Both the position numbers and the translations under genes were made by a program. 9,899 nt of DNA from an uncultured Eubacterium sp. (GTDB taxonomy: Bacteria > Bacillota > Clostridia > Lachnospirales > CAG-274): assembly GCA_900543365.1 (NCBI GenBank), contig UQRG01000045.1:1-9899 (forward strand), in the 5' to 3' direction. The notes below the pieces were generated by a model. That model worked only from the letters and a program-made list of their open reading frames with translations. It did not search any database and was not told where the DNA came from. Shown here piece after piece: positions 1-6,181 of this stretch. How positions within the stretch are numbered: the stretch's first letter is position 1; the number at the start of each line of letters is the position of its first letter.

Positions 1-352
1 CTAAGCCTAATATTGAACCTAAAAAATCTCTGTGAGTTAATGTCCTACTAAAAACAGAATTGTAGCTAATTTCAATAGGCACAATAGGAAATTGCAAAAA
101 ATTACACTCTGTAAACTCTGGAAAAAATCCAAGTTTTAATCTTTCGCAACCTTCATAACCACCATAAGCTATAATTTTACATTCATTGTTTAAAAGCATA
201 TCCTTGATAGAATATGCTTTATAAGGATCCATAAATATTGTAAACTCCGGAGTAAAAGTTTTAAGTGCAATTTGAAGCTTATCCATAGCCTTAGCTACAA
301 TAAGCCTCTCATCACTATCACTTATATTTTTTAAAATATCTTTTCTATTCAT
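1..352 (-). CDS. ylmH: YlmH family RNA-binding protein, N-terminal part (runs off window)
   Basis: This is a partial gene. Its ATG is at 352 and 117 codons are visible before the window edge, with no stop. The translation starts MNRKDILKNISDSDERLIVA and contains YGGYEGCERLKLGFFP and, near the edge, LTHRDFLGSILGL. I recognise the latter as the conserved block of the YlmH N-terminal region. Family knowledge: YlmH proteins are about 260 residues with a C-terminal S4 RNA-binding domain, and they have been linked to ribosome-associated quality control on stalled large subunits. The S4 domain would lie outside this window. The start is only 2 nt after the ylmG stop codon and I see no convincing Shine-Dalgarno sequence, so translation is probably coupled to ylmG. 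Position directly after sepF and ylmG matches the usual Firmicute order. Confidence in the family is high; the 3' part is unseen. Confidence 0.88.
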   Translation of the reverse strand, partial: MNRKDILKNISDSDERLIVAKAMDKLQIALKTFTPEFTIFMDPYKAYSIKDMLLNNECKIIAYGGYEGCERLKLGFFPEFTECNFLQFPIVPIEISYNSVFSRTLTHRDFLGSILGL

Positions 353-354
353 AA

Positions 355-642
355 TCAAAAAATACTTATTATAATTCTTACAAGAATTCTATATACAAAA
401 TCTATTAAAAAATATGCTATAACCGGAGAAAAATCAATCATCATTCCTCCACCTAAAGGTGACTTTGCTATAAGTCGTCTAATAGGTCCTAAAATAGGTT
501 CAGTCAAAGCAACAACTATTCTTACAAAAAAATTATCTCTACCTATAGGCAACCAAGAAAGAATACACCTAATTAGAATAGCAAAAGCTAAAACTTGATA
601 AAAAATGCCTAAGGCAGTAACCAAAATACTAGCAATTGTCAT
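355..642 (-). CDS. ylmG: YggT/YlmG family small membrane protein
   Basis: This is a 95-residue integral membrane protein. Hydrophobic segments cover roughly residues 5-27 and 68-90. Between them lie the family signatures: an arginine followed by LSWLP near residues 26-33, TEPILGPIRR around 49-58, and DFSPVIAYFLID around 71-82. A TTG at 648 would add two residues but sits one base from the ribosome-binding site. The ATG at 642 is preceded by AAGGAG with 7 nt spacing, so I chose 642. Family knowledge: YlmG/YggT proteins lie beside sepF in Gram-positive bacteria, and chloroplast homologues affect nucleoid distribution and division. The molecular activity is unknown. The gene begins 21 nt after sepF ends and its stop is 2 nt from the ylmH start, so it is clearly part of the same transcript. 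The length is typical. Confidence 0.93.
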   Translation of the reverse strand: MTIASILVTALGIFYQVLAFAILIRCILSWLPIGRDNFFVRIVVALTEPILGPIRRLIAKSPLGGGMMIDFSPVIAYFLIDFVYRILVRIIISIF

Positions 643-663
643 ACACAATCTCCTTAATAATTA

Positions 664-1233
664 TCAATAACGCTTATGAAAAACTGACTTTGGAAGTTTA
701 ATACCACTTGCAGCAAGTTCTTCTTTAAATTCACCAGTAACATCAACATCATAAGGTCCAATAATATAAATTCTGCCAGAAACAGGATTAAGAGAACCTT
801 TTAATGCATAGCACGCACCACTTAAAAAATCAGTTATTCTCTGTGCCATTTCTTTTTCAAGTCCTTCAAGATTTACAATAACAGTCTTGTTATTTCTAAG
901 TTCACGAGTAACTTCACAAGCCGCATCTATAGTCTGAGGACTAACAACAACAACACTCATCTTAACCTTTGCATTAATATCAATTACATTACTGTTTCTG
1001 TTTGATGAAAAACTTCTAAAAGAGCTACTACTTCTTTCTTCTTCCTCTTCTTCAACATCATCAGTGGCACTTGACTTTCTAAAATTCTTCATAAAATCAA
1101 ACTTTGGCTTAGAACTTCTGGTTTCTTGATACTCCTCATCATAACCATCTTCTTCATAATCATCATATTCTTCATCATAGTCATCTGGAGTACCCATTAC
1201 CATTGTCTTTAACTTTTCCCATAATTCAGCCAT
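664..1233 (-). CDS. sepF: Cell division protein SepF (FtsZ membrane anchor)
   Basis: SepF attaches FtsZ polymers to the membrane at the septum and forms rings or arcs. The 189-residue product has the expected layout. An N-terminal amphipathic helix, MAELWEKLKTMVM, is the membrane-targeting part. A disordered linker spans residues 15-91. The conserved SepF domain runs from about 92 to 165, beginning MSVVVVSPQTIDAA and including NLEGLEKEMAQRITDFLSGA and the GRIYIIGP strand. The linker is unusual: residues 16-37 are almost all Asp, Glu and Tyr, residues 58-66 are again acidic, and residues 68-81 are rich in Ser, Arg, Phe and Asn. The protein is longer than the roughly 150 residues of Bacillus SepF, mainly through this linker and a tail of about 24 residues. 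The start is supported by GGAGG at 1244-1248. A TGA stop is followed immediately by an in-frame TAA. It lies 37 nt after yggS and 21 nt before ylmG. Confidence 0.96.
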   Translation of the reverse strand: MAELWEKLKTMVMGTPDDYDEEYDDYEEDGYDEEYQETRSSKPKFDFMKNFRKSSATDDVEEEEEERSSSSFRSFSSNRNSNVIDINAKVKMSVVVVSPQTIDAACEVTRELRNNKTVIVNLEGLEKEMAQRITDFLSGACYALKGSLNPVSGRIYIIGPYDVDVTGEFKEELAASGIKLPKSVFHKRY

Positions 1234-1270
1234 TTTATTTTATCCTCCTAAATTTTCTTATAATTCCATT

Positions 1271-1963
1271 TTATTTTGAATAATCTCTTGCACCAAAAAG
1301 ACCTGTACCAATTCTAACAATATTAGCACCTTCTTCAACAGCAATTTCATAATCGTTTGTCATACCCATAGATAAATATTTCATATCTATATTATTATAG
1401 TTTTTATCCCTAATGTCAACAAATAAATTTCTCATTTGCTTAAAATATTCTCTATTATCCTCAGGATTTTCAACAAAAGGTGCTACAGTCATAAGCCCCT
1501 TAACTATTACATTATCAAGTTTGCTTATTTCTACAGCCAAAGCCTCAGCCTCATCGAGAGGTACACCACTCTTTGCTTCCTCGCCTGCAATGTTAATTTC
1601 CACAAGAATATCCATAGTAATATTCTTTGACTTAGCTCTTTTACTTATTTCTTCAGCAAGTTTAAGACTATCTACAGAATGAATAAGACAAACCTTATCA
1701 ATAATATACTTTACTTTGTTAGTTTGTAAATGACCTATTTGATGCCATTTTACATTTTTAATTTCATAGTATTTCCAATTAATTTCTTGAGGTTTATTTT
1801 CACCTAAATCTACAAGACCTAAATTTACAGCCTCTTTTATTCTAGGCACATCAACTGTTTTACTAACGGCAAGGAGAAGCACATCTTCTCTTTTTCTAGC
1901 ACTTTTTTCAGCAGCAGCTTTAATTTTTTCATTTATTAAATCCAAATTTTCTTTAATACTCAT
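1271..1963 (-). CDS. yggS: YggS/YlmE family pyridoxal 5'-phosphate homeostasis protein
   Basis: This is a 230-residue cytoplasmic single-domain protein with the alanine-racemase-like TIM-barrel fold of the YggS family. The PLP-binding lysine is recognisable as K35 in LLLAVSKTVD. Other family blocks are LGENKPQE (about 53-60), WHQIGHLQTNKVKYI (about 73-87), KGLMTVAPF and, near the end, YLSMGMTNDYEIAVEEGA followed by VRIGTGLFGAR. These include the phosphate-binding SMGM and RIGT motifs. Family knowledge: members bind PLP and affect its homeostasis and amino- and keto-acid balance, with no demonstrated catalytic reaction. In Bacillus the homologue ylmE also lies directly upstream of sepF. The Lys-Pro in GENKPQE is a little different from the GENRVQE-like version I expect, but nothing essential is missing. 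AGAGGT at 1971-1976 gives 7 nt spacing to the ATG and overlaps the end of the preceding gene. Confidence 0.95.
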   Translation of the reverse strand: MSIKENLDLINEKIKAAAEKSARKREDVLLLAVSKTVDVPRIKEAVNLGLVDLGENKPQEINWKYYEIKNVKWHQIGHLQTNKVKYIIDKVCLIHSVDSLKLAEEISKRAKSKNITMDILVEINIAGEEAKSGVPLDEAEALAVEISKLDNVIVKGLMTVAPFVENPEDNREYFKQMRNLFVDIRDKNYNNIDMKYLSMGMTNDYEIAVEEGANIVRIGTGLFGARDYSK

Positions 1964-1974
1964 TTATTTTACCT

Positions 1975-4029
1975 CTATTCATAGACCATTTCCTCTTTTT
2001 TAACATTACTAGGGTCGGTCATAATTCTATCATAAACATAAATATTTGTGTTATAGCTTGGATCTAGAATTGTATGTGTTGTATTTGACACAGCATTTTT
2101 TAGGTCAATAGTTCTGAATTCAGCTATACCTGTGTTGACAACATAAATACCCTTTGTATTAAGTACATCAGCAATTACAAATGTATCTGTACTATTTGGA
2201 GATTTAATTGAATCACCAACATTAAGTACACCCATTTGAACCGGTGAATAACAATATTTTTCATCATCAGGGTCTTTACCTGAAATGCTTACAGCTACCT
2301 TCTTAGTATTACCATTTTCAACCTTAGTTACATTACCATCCTCGTCTACATAATCTGATGGAATTTTCATAAGAGTTTCTTCAACAATAGCATCATTTGG
2401 TATCTTAAAACCTCTTTCTGAGCTTTCAGTTTCAACTGTAATATTTCTAGCATTAATAAAGTCTGCCATATCTCTTGTTATCTTGAATATAACAAATTCC
2501 TCATTACTATCACCATTTGCAACAAGTTCTTGAACATAAGCATAAAGTTTATGTTGCTTACCTTCATCGTCTTTAATATATATTGAATGAGTTTCTCCCT
2601 TTTCCCAATTCTCAATATACGATTTATCAATATAAGTTGCAATGTACCAAGTATTAGAAGTGACCAACTTAAAAGCAGGGGAATTAGCTTTAGCACTACT
2701 TTTAAAGCTACTTTCAGCCTTAACAGAATCAGCAATTTGGCTCTTAGTTATAGATGCCATATTCTCAGGAGTAATTTCTGACTCCAAACCGTCAATATAA
2801 TAAGAAACAATACCACTTTCATCAGCAGTAATGTTACTAATATTTTCATTTAATTTACTTTCCTGCTCCTTCTTTTGAGCTACAAGGTCTTTTAACTCAC
2901 CACTATTTTCACTAAGTAAATATTGATTTCTAGTATCAAGTTCCTTTTGAACAGTATTTTCAAGCTCATAAATCTTGCCTAATTTTAAGTAAGCATAATC
3001 TAAAGCGTTTTCATCAATTAAATCCTTAATTTGTGAGTTATACTTTTTAATATCATCAGAATACACTGAAATGTCTTTTCGCTCAGACTGTATTTTCATT
3101 ATTTGTTCATTAATATCATCAAGGCTTTTTTGCATTTGAGCAACAACAGCCTCATCCTTAATACTACATACAACTGTACCCTTTTTAACCTTTTCATTAT
3201 CAGCCACATTATAAGATATAATACCAGCTTTATCTGTATTATACACCTTTTCACTTCTTATGATAATTGCATTTGCAGACTTAGGTGTATCAATTGTACC
3301 ATAAGATAAAACATCATAGCTTACAATTTTTTTTGTAAGAAAATTAACAGATGTACCAATTATATAAATAAAACATAGTACAATAAAAAATATAAATATA
3401 GGAAGTGCCACACTATTTCGTCTAGCCGAAACAGACTTGTTATTAACTATTCTTGTGCCACTATTTCTATTGCCCCTAATTGAAGACATTACTCCACTAA
3501 ATGCTCCTCCAACAGAAGCAACAAATCCACCACTTCTTTTTACTGCACCTTTTTTATGTTTGACTTTTCTATTTTGACTATTCAAATTGCTATGTTCATT
3601 TCTAATAGGCTTATTATTTCTGTATGTATCTTTATAGCTTGAACTGTAATTTTGACCTCTACCAGAATAGCTATTATTAGAATACATATCCCTAAATGAA
3701 CTTCCATAGCTTTGATTTCTACTATTGTTTCTAGCTCTACTTTCTGTTGAACTACTTCCAAAATTACTATAAGGACTTTTGTAACTATAAGTAGGAAACC
3801 CATAGTCATTACTGTAGCTTTGATTTCTCTTAGGTAGGTCTGGCAGTGGTTTCCTAATACTTTGATATGAGCTATAACCTCTGTCATTATTGTGCTTAGT
3901 ATTTGTTGAACGATTAGTATCAAAAGAATTTACAGTACTTCTTGTATTTCTTGTGTTTTTTGTATTTCCTGTATTCTTAGTGTTTCTTGTATTCTTTTTA
4001 TTTTTAGAACTTTTTTTGTTACCAAACAC
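1975..4029 (-). CDS. HlyD-like membrane protein with long low-complexity cytoplasmic tail
   Basis: The 684-residue product is predicted to be anchored by one membrane helix at about residues 206-228. Residues 1-205 should be cytoplasmic: a 9-bp-repeat-encoded Asn-Thr-Lys/Arg stretch (13-30), a Tyr/Ser/Asn/Arg/Gly-rich region (about 50-155) and a Lys/Arg-rich part near the membrane. After the helix comes a membrane-fusion-protein-like layout. A first lipoyl-like half has AGIISYNVADNEKVKKGTVV (268-287), then a helical hairpin (about 294-400), then a second half with ESGIVSYYIDGLE (404-416), then beta-rich regions to the end. Family knowledge: HlyD-type proteins are adaptors of efflux pumps, but I see no transporter gene beside it. 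Its place at the head of the yggS-sepF-ylmG-ylmH series suggests an envelope or division role (inference). The start is a GTG with an excellent AAGGAGG at 4037-4043, spaced 7 nt. I found no convincing promoter in the 89 bases upstream. Confidence 0.8.
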   Translation of the reverse strand: MFGNKKSSKNKKNTRNTKNTGNTKNTRNTRSTVNSFDTNRSTNTKHNNDRGYSSYQSIRKPLPDLPKRNQSYSNDYGFPTYSYKSPYSNFGSSSTESRARNNSRNQSYGSSFRDMYSNNSYSGRGQNYSSSYKDTYRNNKPIRNEHSNLNSQNRKVKHKKGAVKRSGGFVASVGGAFSGVMSSIRGNRNSGTRIVNNKSVSARRNSVALPIFIFFIVLCFIYIIGTSVNFLTKKIVSYDVLSYGTIDTPKSANAIIIRSEKVYNTDKAGIISYNVADNEKVKKGTVVCSIKDEAVVAQMQKSLDDINEQIMKIQSERKDISVYSDDIKKYNSQIKDLIDENALDYAYLKLGKIYELENTVQKELDTRNQYLLSENSGELKDLVAQKKEQESKLNENISNITADESGIVSYYIDGLESEITPENMASITKSQIADSVKAESSFKSSAKANSPAFKLVTSNTWYIATYIDKSYIENWEKGETHSIYIKDDEGKQHKLYAYVQELVANGDSNEEFVIFKITRDMADFINARNITVETESSERGFKIPNDAIVEETLMKIPSDYVDEDGNVTKVENGNTKKVAVSISGKDPDDEKYCYSPVQMGVLNVGDSIKSPNSTDTFVIADVLNTKGIYVVNTGIAEFRTIDLKNAVSNTTHTILDPSYNTNIYVYDRIMTDPSNVKKEEMVYE
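3941..4003 (-). repeat. 9-bp tandem repeat encoding Asn-Thr-Lys/Arg units
   Basis: Six to seven imperfect 9-bp units lie in frame near the 5' end of the HlyD-like gene (on the plus strand variants of cttgtattt, cttgtgttt, tttgtattt). They encode repeated Asn-Thr-X with X being Lys, Arg or Gly, at residues about 10-30. Because the unit length is a multiple of three, unit gain or loss would keep the reading frame and change only the tail length. Confidence 0.85.
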
Positions 4030-4076
4030 AATTACGCCTCCTTCTTATTTTATCTGTTCTTATTAACATAATCACT

Positions 4077-4105
4077 GCATAAAATAGCACTATAATCTAT
4101 ACATT
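4077..4105 (+). promoter_or_regulatory. Candidate SigE-type sporulation promoter for ylbJ
   Basis: GCATAAA at 4077-4083 and TATACATT at 4098-4105 are separated by 14 bases. Against the Bacillus SigE consensus as I recall it (about KMATATT, 14 bases, CATACAHT) this is 5 of 7 and 7 of 8 positions. Family knowledge: ylbJ (spoVV) of Bacillus is expressed in the mother cell under SigE. The expected transcription start near 4112 would leave only about 7 nt before the TTG at 4119. A TATAAT at 4091-4096 overlaps but has no recognisable SigA -35 at the right distance. Confidence 0.5.
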
Positions 4106-4118
4106 AAAATATTAGAAA

Positions 4119-5060
4119 TTGGTGATTAATATAAAAAAGAACATACATATTTACATTATAACAATTTTTATCGTATTTTTCAATCTAATAATAATATTCT
4201 TTCCAAAAGAAATTATGAATTCTGTTAAAAGTGGACTACTTTTATGGTTTAACTTTGTTTTGCCAGCTTTATTACCCTTTATGATAACTATAAACTTACT
4301 TAAAGCTACACCTTTTCCACTAATTTTATCAAAAATATTAAGTCCAATTACCAACAAGTTATTTGGTTTAAGTAACTTCGGTATATTTTCACTTGTAAGT
4401 GGTATGATTTCAGGGTATCCAATAGGTGCCAAAATTGTAAGTGAATTATATAGCGAAAGAAAATTATCAAAAAATGAGGCTCAATATTTACTGTCATTTG
4501 CCAACAATTCAGGTCCATTATTTATAATAGGTACTATAGGAACAGGTTTATTAGATAATAAAAATATTGGTTTTTTTCTATTGTTAATACACTATTTATC
4601 AGCATTAATTATTGGAATAATACAGCCTAAGCAAAAAACTAAAATAACTAAATTAAACACCAGCCTAGAATTTAATTTAGGCAAAGAATTAAAATATAGT
4701 ATTTACAACGCTTTAGAATCTATAGTCCTGGTAGGTGGCTACATTATTTTCTTTTCAATGCTTTGCACAATATTACAAAACATTTTAGTAAAATATAACA
4801 TTAATATATATATTAAAGCTCTAATATATGGTATACTTGAAATAACTAACGGCTGCAAAGAACTGACAACAACTAACAGACTTTCTTTAAGCCTAATTAG
4901 TGGAATAATAGCCTTTGGAGGATTGTCCATACATTCACAAAGCATTGGTTATATTTCTTCAACAGATTTATCATCATTTAAGTACATATTATCTAAAATA
5001 TTCCAAGGTATTTTAGCATTTTTACTTTGTTTTTTTATGTATCCACTATACGCACAATAA
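4119..5060 (+). CDS. ylbJ: Sporulation integral membrane protein YlbJ
   Basis: This is a polytopic membrane protein of 313 residues from the TTG at 4119, with about eight hydrophobic segments. Recognisable blocks of the YlbJ/nucleoside-recognition (Gate) family are FVLPALLPFMI (46-56), GMISGYPIGAKIVSELY (95-111), LSFANNSGPLFIIGTIGTG (125-143), NGCKEL (244-249) and FGGLSIHSQ (266-274). Family knowledge: in Bacillus YlbJ (SpoVV) is needed for dipicolinic acid to move from the mother cell to the forespore. Bacillus YlbJ is about 400 residues, so this copy is on the short side, but all the conserved blocks I know are present. It is next to the coaD-rsmD region as in Bacillus, but on the opposite strand. 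The start is uncertain: TTG at 4119 or GTG at 4122, neither with an upstream Shine-Dalgarno. GGTGAT at 4121-4126 resembles one but would serve only a non-standard codon such as ATA at 4131. Confidence 0.9.
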   Translation: MVINIKKNIHIYIITIFIVFFNLIIIFFPKEIMNSVKSGLLLWFNFVLPALLPFMITINLLKATPFPLILSKILSPITNKLFGLSNFGIFSLVSGMISGYPIGAKIVSELYSERKLSKNEAQYLLSFANNSGPLFIIGTIGTGLLDNKNIGFFLLLIHYLSALIIGIIQPKQKTKITKLNTSLEFNLGKELKYSIYNALESIVLVGGYIIFFSMLCTILQNILVKYNINIYIKALIYGILEITNGCKELTTTNRLSLSLISGIIAFGGLSIHSQSIGYISSTDLSSFKYILSKIFQGILAFLLCFFMYPLYAQ

Positions 5061-5097
5061 GGGTGTCGACAAAACGGAGCAGTCCGTATCGACACCC
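5061..5097. terminator. Nested GC-rich hairpin between convergent genes, probable terminator
   Basis: A perfect 9-bp outer stem (gggtgtcga at 5061-5069 with tcgacaccc at 5089-5097) encloses a second 5-bp stem (acgga at 5074-5078 with tccgt at 5083-5087) closed by a four-base loop. It begins immediately after the ylbJ stop codon and 20 nt beyond the end of the minus-strand gene at 5118. On the plus strand only three T follow, then A residues; on the minus strand TTATTG follows. The U-tract is therefore weak in both directions, but the position between convergent genes fits termination. Confidence 0.7.
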
Positions 5098-5117
5098 TTT
5101 AAAAAATACACTAATAT

Positions 5118-5666
5118 TTAATTATTTGAGTCATCATTATACATAAGAGCAGGCTGCTGCTTAACAAGTTCTCTCAAGGCTTCTCTTTCACTAAAAATTG
5201 CATCTCCTTCTTTAGTAAGGAAATCAAGAACAGTGCCTGTTCTCTTGCTAAAATTTTCTAATACAGCCTTAATCTGATTTTCAGTGTTACCAAGCATTTG
5301 GTCAGCATAATCAATAGCACCTAAACGCATATCTTCGGCCTTAGTTCTTGCATCATTTATAATAGCCTCTGCTTCTTCCTGTGCTCTCTTTGTTATTTCG
5401 TGTTCCATAGTCATCTTTTCAGCAGTTTCATTAGCTGCATTTATAATACCTTGTGCACTAGCGTGGGCATTATCAATAATAGTTTCACTATTGTGCACTA
5501 TTCTCTGTGCCTGCTTAATTTCCTGAGGAAGAGCAAGACGAATACCGTCAATAATTTCAAATATTTCTTCCTTAGATACCTTCACATTTGAAGATAAAGG
5601 AGCCTGCTTCGCCTTTTCTATTATATCCTCAAGATTTTCCAACAATGTATAAACAGATGATTCCAT
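5118..5666 (-). CDS. Coiled-coil protein of unknown function, third gene of the rsmD-coaD unit
   Basis: I do not recognise a defined function for this 182-residue soluble protein. It has no signal peptide or membrane helix. Residues 1-45 contain VYTLLENLEDIIEKAKQAP and a charged KVSKEEIFEIIDGIR segment. Residues about 45-140 are a long Ala/Glu/Gln/Lys-rich helix of coiled-coil character, with repeated ANETAEKM- and AQEEAEAIINDARTKAEDMR-like stretches resembling DivIVA and the b/H subunits of rotary ATPases. Such homologues are often loosely labelled ATPase, but no nucleotide-binding motif is visible. A short C-terminal helix and an acidic tail follow. A TTG at 5681 would extend it by five residues, but GGAGG at 5674-5678 lies 7 nt before the ATG at 5666, which settles the start. 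It begins 21 nt after coaD. A role in septum or envelope positioning is possible by resemblance only. Confidence 0.85.
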   Translation of the reverse strand: MESSVYTLLENLEDIIEKAKQAPLSSNVKVSKEEIFEIIDGIRLALPQEIKQAQRIVHNSETIIDNAHASAQGIINAANETAEKMTMEHEITKRAQEEAEAIINDARTKAEDMRLGAIDYADQMLGNTENQIKAVLENFSKRTGTVLDFLTKEGDAIFSEREALRELVKQQPALMYNDDSNN

Positions 5667-5673
5667 TTCTATT

Positions 5674-5678
5674 CCTCC
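5674..5678 (-). promoter_or_regulatory. Ribosome-binding site that fixes the start at 5666
   Basis: GGAGG on the minus strand lies 7 nt from the ATG at 5666. It lies inside the longer reading frame that begins at the TTG at 5681, which argues against that earlier start. Confidence 0.85.
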
Positions 5679-5687
5679 CAATGTATA

Positions 5688-6167
5688 TTATTTATTTAAC
5701 TTCTTACTTATTTCTTCTTTTATTATTTTAGGAACCATATTATCAATGTTTCCTCCGAATACTGCAATCTCCTTAACTTGACTTGAACTAAAGAAAAGAT
5801 ATTGAGTATCAGCCGATATAAAAAGGGTTTCTATTTCATTAGCAAGAGAACGATTAGTAAGTGCCATCTGAAATTCATAAGAAAAATCAGTAACACCCCT
5901 TAAACCTCTTACTACAATATTAGAGCCAACACTCCTTACAAAATCCACAAGAAGTCCTGAAAAAGAGTGAACTTCAACATTAGGAAAGTCTTTTAATATA
6001 GTCTTAAGATGGTCTACTCTTTCCTCAACTGTAAACATAGGTGTCTTTGATGGATTTTCAAGGACAGCAACTATAAGCTTGTCACATAGCTTAGATGCTC
6101 TTGTGATTATATCCAAATGACCATTAGTTGTTGGGTCAAAACTTCCGGGATATACGGCAATATGCAT
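5688..6167 (-). CDS. coaD: Phosphopantetheine adenylyltransferase (PPAT)
   Basis: CoaD transfers an adenylyl group from ATP to 4'-phosphopantetheine, giving dephospho-CoA and pyrophosphate, the penultimate step of CoA synthesis; it acts in the cytoplasm, usually as a hexamer. The 159-residue length is standard. The nucleotidyltransferase motif is present as AVYPGSFDPTTNGHLD, with the family's first loop at residues 7-12 and NGH at 15-17. Other signatures are VRGLRGVTDFSYEFQMAL (86-103) and FFSSSQVKEIA (125-135), with the SSS-VKE segment that contacts the ligands. The start ATG has GGAGG at 6175-6179 with 7 nt spacing. The gene begins 14 nt after rsmD ends and is 21 nt upstream of the coiled-coil gene. 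The rsmD-coaD pairing is widely conserved in Firmicutes. Nothing essential is missing. Confidence 0.97.
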   Translation of the reverse strand: MHIAVYPGSFDPTTNGHLDIITRASKLCDKLIVAVLENPSKTPMFTVEERVDHLKTILKDFPNVEVHSFSGLLVDFVRSVGSNIVVRGLRGVTDFSYEFQMALTNRSLANEIETLFISADTQYLFFSSSQVKEIAVFGGNIDNMVPKIIKEEISKKLNK

Positions 6168-6181
6168 TTCAAGTCCTCCAG

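Noticed and set aside
373..388. Perfect inverted repeat aattctt-ac-aagaatt near the end of ylmG.
   Set aside because: It lies within codons for the conserved C-terminal membrane segment, is A/T-rich, and has a two-base centre that cannot form a stable RNA hairpin.
1413..1682. Plus-strand open frames opposite yggS (1413-1682 and 1436-1630).
   Set aside because: They lie fully inside a well-conserved minus-strand gene, have no ribosome-binding site, and their low-complexity Ser/Ile-rich products look like antisense shadows.
1271..1963. YggS read as an alanine racemase.
   Set aside because: The protein is a single 230-residue barrel lacking the C-terminal domain and catalytic tyrosine context of alanine racemases; the SMGM and GHLQTNK motifs identify the YggS family.
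3582..3923. Minus-strand open frame of 113 residues inside the HlyD-like gene.
   Set aside because: It is an alternative frame of the low-complexity tail, without its own ribosome-binding site; the repetitive composition keeps the frame open by chance.
4091..4096. Perfect TATAAT on the plus strand upstream of ylbJ as a SigA promoter.
   Set aside because: No -35-like hexamer lies 16-18 bases upstream (the 17-base position reads ATAATC), and the overlapping SigE-like pair fits the gene better.
4151..4432. Minus-strand open frame overlapping the 5' part of ylbJ.
   Set aside because: It is antisense to the conserved SGYPIGAK region of ylbJ, and the YlbJ motifs explain the sequence.
4119..5060. 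ylbJ as a truncated pseudogene because it is shorter than the Bacillus protein.
   Set aside because: All conserved blocks I know are present in order, there is no internal stop or frameshift, and the gene ends with a terminator directly after the stop.
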